Assembly (NCBI GenBank): GCA_035235625.1
Contig: CP141142.1
Span: 40,341,644 to 40,405,643 of the forward strand
DNA length: 64,000 bases
Reading direction: 5' to 3'
Source of the DNA: Saururus chinensis
Lineage: Eukaryota; Streptophyta; Magnoliopsida; Piperales; Saururaceae
A model generated the notes under the pieces. The model was not told the DNA's origin and did no database searches. It worked only from the letters and a program-made list of their open reading frames with translations. Position 1 is the stretch's first letter, and the number at the start of each line of letters is the position of its first letter. The translations under genes and the position numbers were made by a program. Positions 46,642-58,278 of this stretch are shown piece after piece.

Positions 46642-47350
46642 ATAAGTTTCCAAATTTATGAATTCACTTTTACAGACAATGATGATTGTATATGCTAGAT
46701 TATCGTATGTATTAATATATGTTTCTAAATTTACTCTTGTAGTTGCATGTCTTCGATTCAAGATTTATAGTGTCATGCATTTGTGCTTCAGTAAATATGT
46801 CAAAAATGGCAAAAAAATTTAACATCTATGTTAAAACACTTTCATACATATGTTTAAACATTTTGATGTGTGAGTTTAATTGCCAAAACGTTTTAACACA
46901 TGTCAAAATATTTTTTGTACGTTGGTAAAATATTTTTGCACATCCCATGCAAACCCTTAGTTAGCACGGTGTAGGTGTAGGGATTGGGCTTCACTCTGGA
47001 GGAGAGCAATCTCATCTAGGACTTGAAAAGTGAGGGCCTCCTTGCGATGACTTTCGTTGACCCAGGCCTCGATGAAGGCAACGACGTGGTGACCATGTCG
47101 GGCATGGTGCTCACATCGGGCATAAGAATGGAAGGAGTGTTGCAGGTCCTTGGGGTCATTGCGATCCTGGATTATGGACTTCTTGCTGGCTCCATCGTAT
47201 GGCGGGCAAAGCTTTGATGGGTCGATGGGGCCAAACAAGGGGAGAGGTTTGTGGAAATTTCTATAATTACCTAGATTTTTTGCGGTTTTTACTTTCATTT
47301 TTGCTGAGAAAATCAAGTTGTTCCTTATAATTAGCTTGTATTTTGTTCTG

Positions 47351-47497
<147 letters not shown>

Positions 47498-48598
47498 GTG
47501 TGTGTGTACTTGGTGTTATATTTGGAGCTTAATTGTAAGTGGAAAGGTTTTACGTGTAAATTAAAGCTTTGGCATGAACAGAGGATTTCAACGCGCAAAA
47601 AGGCTTTGCACCTAAAATACGCCTTTGGCATGTAAGTTAAGGCTTTGGTACATAAAATAAAGCTCCAACACACGAAGGGAAGCTTTGGTGTGAAAAAGGG
47701 TGGCCTAAAGTGTTTAATGGAATTTGGGCGTGCTAGGGGAGGCTTGGAGCGTGTCCGGGAGCTGCGACGCGTGAAAAAGGAGGCTTGGTGTGTGATAAAA
47801 TTAAAAAACCTATAAAAAGAAGTGGATCGTGGCTTTTTAGCCACAACCCTTCTGTTCATTCCAGAAAGTCCAAAAGCTCCCAATGCAAAGGAAGAAACCG
47901 AGGGCTTTTTTGGACCATTTCTTGTCAAATCTAGCTTTACCCAACTACCACAAGTCCGGTATTACTGACTAGAGTTGTCACCATCTCCTCCTCACGCTAC
48001 TGGAATTTGGCCCATTTTCTACCATTTTGGCCATTTGGAGCATCGGACCATCGTTTGGTGACTGTTGTGTGTCATTTCTGGCTGGCCACCACCTCTCCAC
48101 CCCTCTCCAGTCAGAGGCTTCCTCCCCACTCCCTCCTTTTCCCACTCCGGCCATCCCCCATTGCCAGTTCTCAATTTTGTTGCACCGACAAACTGACCGG
48201 AACAGCAAAACCTTGTTGTCCGACGGTTGTGTGGCCTTGCCAGTAGCTGTGGCTGGCCACTGTTGCCTTGTTTCTCCTCTTCCTCACCTCCCTACCTTAA
48301 CCCATGCCTCTCTAGCTCTTCTATGTGGGGTTTCGGCCTCCAGAACCATGACCATCAACCTCTACCCCGGACGGTTTCGGCTACCAATGATCCACCACCA
48401 CGTCTGGTGATCGATGGTGGAGCTAGGCGTCACACGGGATTTGGGTTTGCATATCAGCCATTTTGGGCGTATTGTCCACCCCCGACCACCTCTTGTACGC
48501 GTCGACAAGAGGCATGGAGATTGACTAGCATTGAATCGAGATAGGACCATTCATCGCGTAAACCCCTGACAAGCCTACAACACTTTCGCACCCAGGGG

Positions 48599-49612
48599 TA
48601 GGGTTGTCAATGGGTCATTTACCTGCCTCACCCACTCGCTAGATCTAAAATTCATGGGCGGGTAATTGCTAAATGGGTAACAGGTAAAATAAGTAGGTAA
48701 TTTTACCCTCCCATTTATTATGTGGTAGGGTATGGGTAACCCCTTATTTATATCCATTAGTTATTACCCGAATTATATATAAAGACACAGTTGCATATGT
48801 TGCTCAAATAGAATATCTTTATATGGAACATTTTGTATTTTTATTGTGATACATTGGATAGGCTTTTAATATATATATATATATATATAATGCAATCTTA
48901 TGATAGAGAAAACGGAAGAGAACTTGGTCAATCTTTTGTGTCTTCTTACGTTATGTTTGTTGCATAAAGTGTGTATCTTGAAGAGCAAATATAAGCTTTA
49001 TCCTTGAAGAATCATTGTAGGAGAGTAAATGATGATTGAAGGGATTTTGTGTTGAGTGAGCAGTGAGTATTTTGTTTTTTGGTTTTTGATGTCATATTCG
49101 TTGGTTTTGATAAGTACCTAGTTTTACTTTGTTATAGTTGATGAGAAGAGTAAGATTTGTGTATGTAACAAGATTAGTCCTATATTTTGTAGCATTTTGG
49201 TTTGATGATCGAGGGATTTTGGAGTAATGAAAATTACTTTCAAGCCTTTATTTTTTTATATAAGTTTATATAAGGTGCTATATTCTTATTATATTATTTT
49301 TTTGTATAAATTGAGAGGTTTGTGTATGCAATATTGCTCACGTCCATATTGGATTGAACTTGTGATATATTGGATAGAATTTTAAAAAATATTAATTATT
49401 TATAATAATTTATTTTATATTATTTATTATTGTTTATTATTTATTGATCGGTTGAACATTTACTTGTTCCCCGCCTATTTACCCGATGGGTAATGGGTAA
49501 GGCATGGGTAATAAATAAGAAAATGGATAATGGGTTGGGTATATGTAAAATTTTTGGAAGCATATATGGGTAAAGCCTTACCCAACCCATACTCTACCCA
49601 TTGATACCCCTA
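48599..49612. mobile_element. hAT-type MITE, 1014 bp, inserted in B0 LTR
   Basis: Left end tagggttgtcaatgggt and right end read on - taggggtatcaatgggt form inverted repeats. Flanks cccagggg (48591-48598) and cctagggg (49613-49620) match at 7 of 8, as an 8-bp duplication. Subterminal gggtaa/ttaccc words are repeated on both sides. The interior is AT-rich with no transposase. Confidence 0.8.
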
Positions 49613-51761
49613 CCTAGGGGTCGCTCATTTTATAAAAAGCAATGTTTGGGTTCGCAAATTTTCCACTGGCACCGCCACAATTGTGCGCCCTGACATCAGT
49701 CGTACGCTCAGAAAGCGAGGTAGGGGGCTTTGAACTTGTAATTCTATCGTAGCATGCTTTGTATGTTAGAATGCATGTTAGGGCCAATATAATTACATGC
49801 TTCGTGACCCGTAATGCTATGGATATCGCGTGTAATGTTATGATATTAGCTTATGCGAATGCTAATTAAATGACATGTTATCAGCTCGAGAATGAAGGAT
49901 TGTACATGTTTGTAGTGCAATTATTTGCATGTAAGATAATTTATTTGCATGCCTATGCAATGGTTTATGCATATGTTGGATGAGCTATAATTGTAAGTAG
50001 TGTTTGGTTAAATGTGTGTGGGTTGACATGCCGAATGGTGGATGTTTATATCAATAGCATCGATATGTGTACACTTGACGGGCTAGAGTTAGTTTGGATT
50101 GGATCAAGCTTTAATGCAATGAGCAAAAAGTTTCAGGGTTCAGTAGGCAAATGGACTTAGTTTCAAGCTTACTAGGAGACTATAGAGGAAATTACGCAAG
50201 CATAAAGTATTTAAATCAAACTGGAATGTTAAGTAAAACTCAAATGTTAACCCTGTGAGTTTGAGACTTTAGAAGTTCGACGAATTAAGTTATGTGGTTA
50301 AGCTAGTCGTGATTAATCGGTTGAGCATTTCTCACATCTAGCCATGGTGTGTATCCTGCGTGAGTTTGTCTGTGTGCTATATTTAAGCCCAAATGTCAGA
50401 TGCTCTATTGAGAGTAATGTATGTTTCGATTTTGTCTGCGTACTATATTAAACCAAGATGTTTGATGCTGTATAGAGTGGCACTGTATGATTTCTGCCCA
50501 AAAGTGGCACTGGCACTATAAGACCCCTAAAGTGTGGGCGATTGTATGGCCCTAATGTGTGGCCGTTTATGTTTGCGTGCTCAGGTAAGTTGTATCATAG
50601 AACTACTCTTATCTATTTGATCTTGTGCCCCATTGGTATAAGTGTGCCTTACTTTCACAAAAGTCCATGACGACTAGTACTCTCCAAAGGTTAAGGTGAA
50701 ACCCAAGTGGCATCCTTTTCGTTGACGTTGGAGCTAATTAGCTTGATAATGAGCTCTAGTTGTCGATCGTAAGTGTATGTATTGAGTAAAACTGTAAGAG
50801 CAGGATTGCAAGTGTAAGAGTTTGTATAAGACAATATGAGTAAGATTGTAAGTGCAAGTATTTGTGGACAATGTGGTAAGATGGGACGAACATGAGTTCA
50901 TGATATGTGTATGTTTATGAGCATCATAATTTGAGAGACCTTGGTTGTTCATGTTTTACTACTTCATTTTATGTTTCATCAACGGAGCTACGTATGGACT
51001 TACAAGTTTACTATTTAGAACTCCCCTACTAGGTAATGAAAATACTCATTTTCCCTCTACTGAATTTTAGATACTCCAGTGACTTCTACGGGTCCTAGCA
51101 TGAGAGCTTTGTAGGTGGGATTTAGCGATTTGAGGAGAGGATAGATTTATAAACTTCAGGTCAATTTTTTACTATTCAGTTTCTTTTGTTTAGTTATGCC
51201 ACAACTTGACGTAGTATTTTGAGTATACATGTATTGGGCGAGTTGAGAGCTTATGCATGTATTATTTTGGACTTGTATATGGACTATTTACTTTTGGATT
51301 GTTATTAGACTTCTACTCGGCTATGCCTGGGAGATGTGTATTTAAGCCCATGGCCATGGCACTCGTGATTGTATATGTATTTGTTTGATCTCACGCCTGA
51401 GGTGATTAGTTGATGTGTTTTGATGATTTGGAAGAAAATTTTAGGCTATCTAGTTTTAAATTGATGATGTGAGAAATATAAAATATTTTCACAGGTTTTG
51501 ATTTTCCTCAATTTTCACAAATTATAGTCATTATATTAGAAAAAAAATTTCATGAAATTTGTGGAAAATGGTTTGAAAAACCCAGGGCGTGACAATTTCG
51601 GTCGTAGTAGATGAGGCAGAGAGGGATGAAGTGCAGAAGCATCATCGGGAGGTAAAGTTCTCTTTTACTATAAGGAAAATGCCACGATGGGAAGGAGGAA
51701 GGGGTAGGAGATGGGAGATGAAGCATAATGGTGAGAGAACACATTGTTTGGGAGTTGTATA

Positions 51762-53460
51762 TGTAACACCCCGACCCAGAAAACCAACCTGGACCGGGGG
51801 TTATTCGGAAAACAAAATCGGAGTTTATTAAATGAATCAGAAAAATTAAAAACCAAGACCAACTAAGAGTGGCAGACTCTATGTATGAGAGTCAAAACGT
51901 TCTTCTACGCACTGCGGAACTTTAGCGTTCCATTGCACGTAGCTTAGAATAAACTTAATTTTATAACTAATTTGGACCGGGCCAACGTTGTTATATAGTT
52001 TGTTGCCTACGTACGTATTGGATAACATCTATGAAGTCATTCCAATACGTTGGATTTAAATGTAGTTCTGCCTAACTACTAATACATGCATCATAAAATC
52101 ATATACGTTAAAAATACATATATCTTTATATCCAAATAAACAATTCAGAATCAAACGAAAATCTTATAAATCATCGGAGTCAAACGGAAGCCAGTAAATC
52201 AGCAAAATCTCAACTATCACAGAGGTGAACAAAACACTAATAGAATCACATATACCACTCTATCACATAGCGGAGCAAAATACACAACAGAGAAGATTAG
52301 ATCATATCAGATCCTATCATATCATATCAGATTTCATCTGACCATACATATCAGATCGGAGCATATTAGATCACAACAGAGCACTTCAGATCAAATCGGA
52401 TCACAACAAAGTATATTCAAGCAGATAGAATCGAAACATATCAACATATAACATATTATAATAAATCTTATATTTTAATTAATATGTTAATAACACTAAG
52501 TAAGTTGTGCATGCATATAAATCATATTAAATCGGAAGGTCAGAAACACTTACTACCATGTGGTTCTAGAAGTAGCAACGTTCAAAATTGCTCATTTCCT
52601 CGGAGTGTCCTCCCTTTCAGGTTCAGAGATGGTAAGCAGAACCTCCTTTAGCTCCAAAACATCTTTATCCATACGTCTAAAGGTGGCAGGCAAACACTTC
52701 CTTTAAACTGGGACTTTTCCCTCATTGTGGCCCGAAGGCAACAGACATAACCTCCCCTTAACTCGGGACACTTCACACTTCCTGTAGTGGATATAACCTC
52801 CCCTACCCGAAGATACTCTTTTCTTTATGCGTCTATAGATGATGGACAGACCTTCCCCTTAGCTAGAGACTATTTTCTCTTTCTGTGCCTGTAAGCTGCG
52901 GGCAGAACCTCCCCTTAACCCGGGGATGTAGCTCACTTTACGTGGCTCTTTGGTGGAGGACTAAGCCTCCTCTAGCTCGAGGCCACTTTTCTCTCTTCGG
53001 GGCTCAAGGATGATAGGTAGAGTCTCCTCTTGCCCCTGGGAATTTCCCCCTTATGGAGTGACTAACTCGAGGAATGAACGCTTCCATTGCGTAAAGCGCC
53101 CTTTAATTAGCTAAGAATGACTTTTGAACAGAAGAAAACGGACTCAAAACAACTCCAGAAACTCCTCCCTTGGTATTTGAGGGTGGTCGCGGGTGGAATC
53201 TCATCTTACTCCGAGGCATTTCCCTCTTATGCAGTCATCAACTCGAGGAATGAATACTTCCATTGCATAGAACATCATCGAATTAGCTAAGAACGTCTTT
53301 TGAATAACTCGAATCAGACTTAAAATTATTGAAAAATAAAGAAAAGAAGTTTTGGAATGTCTTCTAAATATGAAGAACCTATTAACAATTCTTTTCTTAG
53401 TTTAAGTGGGTGGGCACTTAAAGAACCATCTTAGAAGCTTTTTTTTATTCTCTTAGCTAT
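51762..53460 (+). mobile_element. Family C LTR, diverged copy 2
   Basis: Begins tgtaacaccccgacccagaa, matching the start of the solo LTR at 38342. It then follows the same order: 'ccaacctgg.ccgggggt', 'ctacgcact..ggaactttagcg', 'ggaccgggccaacgttg', 'gataacatc' and 'gtagttctgcct', and repeated cctcccctta/acccggg blocks at 52620-53050. Hairpin units are decayed. A duplicated segment appears at 53040-53110 and 53210-53290 (aactcgaggaatgaa). The right terminus was not found; the 5-bp word before the start is gtata. Confidence 0.7.
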
Positions 53461-54894
53461 AGGTAGGGTTGTTAACAGGTTAAGCCAAGTCTTGAGCTAG
53501 CACACTATAACAACCCTCAATTTTTTGAAAATTTGAAAAACATTATATTTGGGCTCATATCAAGCTTTAGGGCCCAATAACAATTTTTTTTGAATTTAAA
53601 ACATTTTGAGCCCAATTCAATCAAATAAGCTTTAAGGTTTTTGGTACGGCTATGAGAGATAAACATATTAAACTAAAACGTGTAAATCGAATGTCAGGAT
53701 CATAGGTAATTGCCTCAAGAAACATGTCTTAGGTAGGCCCCGCTTTAAATTTACTAGATAGCTTATCTATCCTCTTGGGGTCTTATTTAATATGGTTCAT
53801 CAATACAAGCCCAATAGTATAAAAAATGAGCAAATCCAAGTTCATGTTAAGGAGCTCTGGTCATTGGAATTTTTTAAACCAATTTTATTGAAGCTTTTTG
53901 GAAAATTACCGATAATCCTCTTGTGAGTTATAAAAGGATGTGAGCAAATTCTTCCATGGGCTTGTTTGTGGGTAAGTGCTTCGTAACTCCTTATATTTGT
54001 TTGTAATTAGTAGAACTGAATTTGGGTAGAGTTTGGCTATTGGCCCAACCATGTTAAATTTGTGTCATTTGCCTTATCGTTCTTCATTCATTATTTGACC
54101 TGCACTTAATTGGCTATTGGCTATTGCACCGTAGTATATCTTGTTAGAGAGAAGATCCTTGACACCAATACTTTGTGGGCGGCGTGAGGTTCTACTTGTG
54201 CACTGCTTGATCAGCCGCGCGTGTGAGCGTGTAATTGGTGGGATGCTCGTGGCCTATTCCCAACATAACGTGCTACATGGATGTTGTAAATGCCTTGTAA
54301 TCATAATTATAATTTGTTTTTCGGAATAGACTAGACAATGAGTTATAGCATAAACTAGTTCTATTTGTGATCTTGATAAGAAAGAGTAGGCGAGGAACAA
54401 TCTTTCTCCATTAGGAACAATAAATACTCTTGAAAACATAGTACATATTAAGTGATTGGTTCACTAAAATCTCCACTTTTCTTGACAATTTTATTCTGAA
54501 GGCTTCTTGACATTTCACTAGGTTTCTTGCCAACCATAATAATGGCTCCAAACAATAGGAAAGCAATAATTCGAGGAGACATGGGCTTTTGGGCCAAAGA
54601 GAACTACGGAATTAATAGTTTTGACATTTCTTTTCGGTAAACATATTTTGACCTTGGCCGTGCTGTCTGATATATTGAAGCTAGTAGTCCTTGAAATGTA
54701 GTATTTGCTTAACGGAAGATACATATCATCAGTGCATCCCTCCTTGCTAGCCTCTCATCTCTCCATCATTAGTTTATTTGCGTGGGATCAACAGGTCAAT
54801 AAATAAATGCATGATGTTCTAATCATCATTTTTTTCTATTACTAATCATCATATTCTTAGCTAGCCGGACTTGCTAACTCTGTAGAACGAGATA
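53461..54894. other. Noncoding interval, probable LTR and MITE relics
   Basis: 53466 onward (tagggttgttaacagg) resembles a hAT MITE end. 53506 (tataacaaccctcaattttt) resembles the LTR start of families A/B. tataaaagg at 53925 could be an LTR TATA box. No complete element or gene can be supported, and ORFs of about 60 codons here look like chance. Confidence 0.35.
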
Positions 54895-54939
54895 AACGTG
54901 GGTGAAGACAAGGGCATGGGAGACAGGGAGAGGTCGAGG

Positions 54940-55497
54940 CAGCGTCGGCTTAAGCCTTAGGCAATTTAGGTAGTTGGCTAAGGCCCTAGTTGGCTAAGGC
55001 CCCACACTATAAAAATGCCTCTTATGCTTGGTGCCTTTTAAACATGGTCTCAATTTTTACAGTTGCATTACAGTCATTTGTGGTATATTGTCTCATGCAT
55101 TTGACAGTTTATTTGTGAGCTTGAAAGGGCCCAAAATAGGTGTGGCCACATGCTCTTTCTTTCTAAGCCCTGCCCTAAGTTATTAAGTTCTATAACTTCC
55201 AACAAAATTTGCTTACAACTCTACACTTTATTCTTCCAACCATATAAAAATTGGTATAAAACTATAAAAATTACATAATTAGTATAATCTATTTTATAGG
55301 AAAATAATTAGTACAAAAAATTTGTAAGATTTTTTTTAAAAAATGAAGATTATTCAAATATTTTTTTCTTTATTTTCTACTTTTATGTTGCCTAGAGAGA
55401 AATGGGAAGTGCATAATTTATGTGGCCAAGCATATGTAAAAAATTTAGACCACCCTAAGACTTGCCTTAGGCCTCTAACTTTATAGAGTTAGCCCTG
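54940..55497. mobile_element. hAT-type element, 558 bp, perfect 8-bp target duplication
   Basis: Starts cagcgtcggcttaagcctta and ends ttagccctg; read on -, the right end is cagggctaac, so both ends start cag. Flanked by identical ggtcgagg at 54932-54939 and 55498-55505. Subterminal gccttaggc occurs near both ends in inverted orientation. Non-autonomous, no transposase. Its removal restores the isomerase-like sequence exactly. Confidence 0.9.
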
Positions 55498-55566
55498 GGT
55501 CGAGGTGCAAGAAGAAGTGGTTGAGGTACTTTTGCTGGGACTGGAAGAGGAGAAGGAGGTTGTCCG

Positions 55567-55798
55567 CAGGGATGGAGCCAGAAAATATACAAGGGGGGCC
55601 ATAGGGCATGTGCTCCACCCCAATTAGAAAAATATAAACCCCATCTAAAACTATATGATAATATTTGATTGGACAGAGTGTGTGCAAACCTTGGGGGGAC
55701 CATGTGCTCCGCCCAATTAGAAAAATATAGGTCCCATCTAAAGCTATATGATAATATTTGTTTGGACATTATGTGTGCGTGGGGGGGAGGGGGGGGGG
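55567..55798. mobile_element. Short hAT-like element with internal duplication
   Basis: Begins cagggatggagccagaaa, a start common in plant hAT elements. The interior has two copies of about 105 bp (catgtgctcc.cccaattag... at about 55608 and 55709). It ends in a poly-G tract (55780-55798) and not in an inverted terminus, so the right end is degenerate. Flanks gttgtccg and cttgtcct share ttgtcc. Isomerase-like sequence continues on both sides. Confidence 0.7.
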
Positions 55799-55913
55799 CT
55801 TGTCCTTGGTCATCAATGTCAATTTCAATCTAAGTTTTGGCTAGGCAAAATGCTAGAGACTGAGGAAGGGACCCCACTCCTTCTTCTACTTCGTACTATG
55901 GAGAAGGGAGGAG

Positions 55914-58199
55914 TGTAATATCTAAGATTTTTCAAGGTTTCAAAATTTAACCACGTAGATATTAGTGCATTTAACCCCTTAACTTTATTCAATAAATAAA
56001 TTCCTAAATTGATGAAATTTATGGCTGTGTTTATATAGTACACAAAATGAGCTTTGAAATGCCACTAAAAATGTACGAATCAGAGTTCAGATGAGGGATA
56101 TATGACTGTTTAAAATTGAACATGTCGCACATGACATGTTTACCTGATTTAGACATGCATTTAGGCTTTTTACGTTGTTCTGTGGGCCCGATTAATTAAG
56201 TGACAAAAATTAATAAAAACTAGCCTAAGTAGGTGGCTTAGTAGGGGGTATTTGACCCAATTTGTAAGGGCATTAAGAACCATAATCCTCATAATTATAA
56301 AAAGGCAATATAGGGGTTCGGGCAAGCACGGCCCGCAATGGAGGTAGGGAGGAGCAAGCGTGAAGATCGAGTCTTGATGAGGTAGGATCTCTCGTCGACA
56401 TCGATTTTTATATGTGCTAGAGTTAATTATTTAATATCTACTTAACCGTAATTTGAGATTGAATAAATAGGCTAATTTAAGATTGAAACCTCTTGACATG
56501 TCAAGGACTTACCCAAGAATGGAGAAAACCATGCCCAATGTGAGAAAATTACCCTAATGTCCTCAAGTTCATTATGACCAAATTTCATAGATATATAAGC
56601 TCCTAATACAAGAAGAGTTAAGGCACACAAAAGCATGAGCCTTTCTAATGTCATAATTGAGTTGAGCCTCGATAGTACTATCTATTAGGACCTATGTAAA
56701 CCGATATTATTCATGTTTTCATTTACTTTAATGTATGCAATTGTTATTGTGATAATAATTTATCACTAGCTTAAAGTTATTAAAAGATTAATTAATGCAG
56801 GTAGATAGCTTTGGATTGGGCAATAACACCTAATAAAGATAAAGTCTAAAATACCCTTTGAGGGGTTTAGGACTAGTTCATACGGTGAACAAGGCCTCAA
56901 CCTGATAATTTTCCTTAGTTAATGAACTGATGCCCATTTTGAGTCTTGACCTTAGTCTAAAAGAGATTGATAGGGTTTGGGATAGTCATTATGAATCTTT
57001 GCTTATTTGTCGAGCATGGATAGGGCTAAGGATGATTTTTATGAGTCTTAGCTCTATTGAAGAGCTGTTGATTTAGTCGTGTCATTGTACCTCTCCGTTG
57101 GAGGGAGCTCTACATGAGCCTTTGCTCACAACTGATCTATTCAGGATCGTTATACCTCTCCGTTGGAGGGAGTTATGCGTGTGCCTTTACTCACAACCGA
57201 TCTATTCAAGATTATTTAGTGTACATGCATTTGAATTAGTTGACACCTTGCTTGGTTGGCTTATCCCACCACTTCTATTTAGGTGCTAGTGTGGGTCATG
57301 CCCGCCCACTCTGGCCAAGTCCTTAAGGGCTATGTTGGGTTATGGTACTTCCTAGTATATTTTAGGGCTTCACTATAGATTATACCTTTTGTGGGTGGTC
57401 TATGGTGCTTGTATCATTTATCACTTAGGTTGACATTTGATGAGTCTATTTGTCTTTGGGATTAGACGCGAATATTAATTATTGAACAAACGTTCATGAG
57501 ATAATTAATAAATTTTCTTGTTATTGATTGTATAACAAGAACAAGTGGAACAACTAAAGGACTTGCATTAAATGTATGCTAGTTTAAAATACTTAAGTAT
57601 TGCATGTTCGATGTTATACTTCTTAAGATAATGTAATTTTTAGACAAAACTATGTTTAGATCCAATCTTGTTAGAACTAATATTAGCGATGCCTAATAAG
57701 TATGTAAGCAACTAACATCCTAGTGATGTTGGTCCAATCCAATAAATATTAATTAATATTTTTATTCTTTTAAAAACTTTCTTCTAAAGAGAGGAGATGT
57801 TCCGTTGTTATTTGGTCTTGTTAGTTGCAAGCTCTTTAGGCGAAGACTAATAAGATCAAGACATCAATGGGGGATTGAGGATGACAATATACTACTAGAA
57901 TCTAGTTTCTTACTTCTATAATTTTATAAGTAATTCAATTTACTAGTGTGAGAGCCAAATTTACTTGGTTATGTTTGGACAAATGAGAGACTTGTACTTA
58001 GAGGGTTAACCTGCTATTTATGGACTTTTGACACATGTAATAATATCATATGTTTTGATATTCATATTTGTGAACCCTAGTTTTCATGACTTAAGTATTT
58101 AATCGGATGATTTATTTTGTGTTTAAGAAAGAAAAAAAATTTGTGTGATTTATCGTGTGTCCTTTATTAAAAAGGGTTTTAAAAATCTAGGTTGTGACA
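55914..58199 (+). mobile_element. Solo LTR, family A, 2286 bp, perfect 5-bp target duplication
   Basis: Starts tgtaatatctaagattttt and ends aaaaatctaggttgtgaca. Flanked by identical aggag at 55909-55913 and 58200-58204. TATA-like tataaaaa at 56296-56303. No coding. Removing it rejoins the isomerase duplicate. Copies: 42580-46641 (complete at right) and 8435-8785 (fragment). Start and end are near-inverted copies of each other (tgt.a....agatttt on both strands). Confidence 0.9.
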
Positions 58200-58278
58200 A
58201 GGAGACACTTGAAGGAGGCCCCCATGTGGTGGTTAAAATACACAGGGAGGTGTTAGTGGCTAGCACTAGGGATGGTAA

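Larger units (their letters stand above)
54895..58278 (-). pseudogene. Decayed partial copy of isomerase gene, split by three elements
   Basis: Matches the parent at about 37085-37340 (5' part of exon 1, leader and start of the upstream repeat) in the same orientation. Pieces: 54895-54939; 55498-55566 (encodes [12 protein letters not shown], as in the parent); 55799-55913 (ttttggc...gaagggacccc); and 58200-58278 (gtggttaaaat...gggaggtgt). The start codon cat of the parent is cac here, at 55875-55877, so ATG became GTG. Most differences are C/T or G/A, as expected from methylated decay. No catalytic residue region is included. A dead duplicate of at most ~260 bp of parent. Confidence 0.85.
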
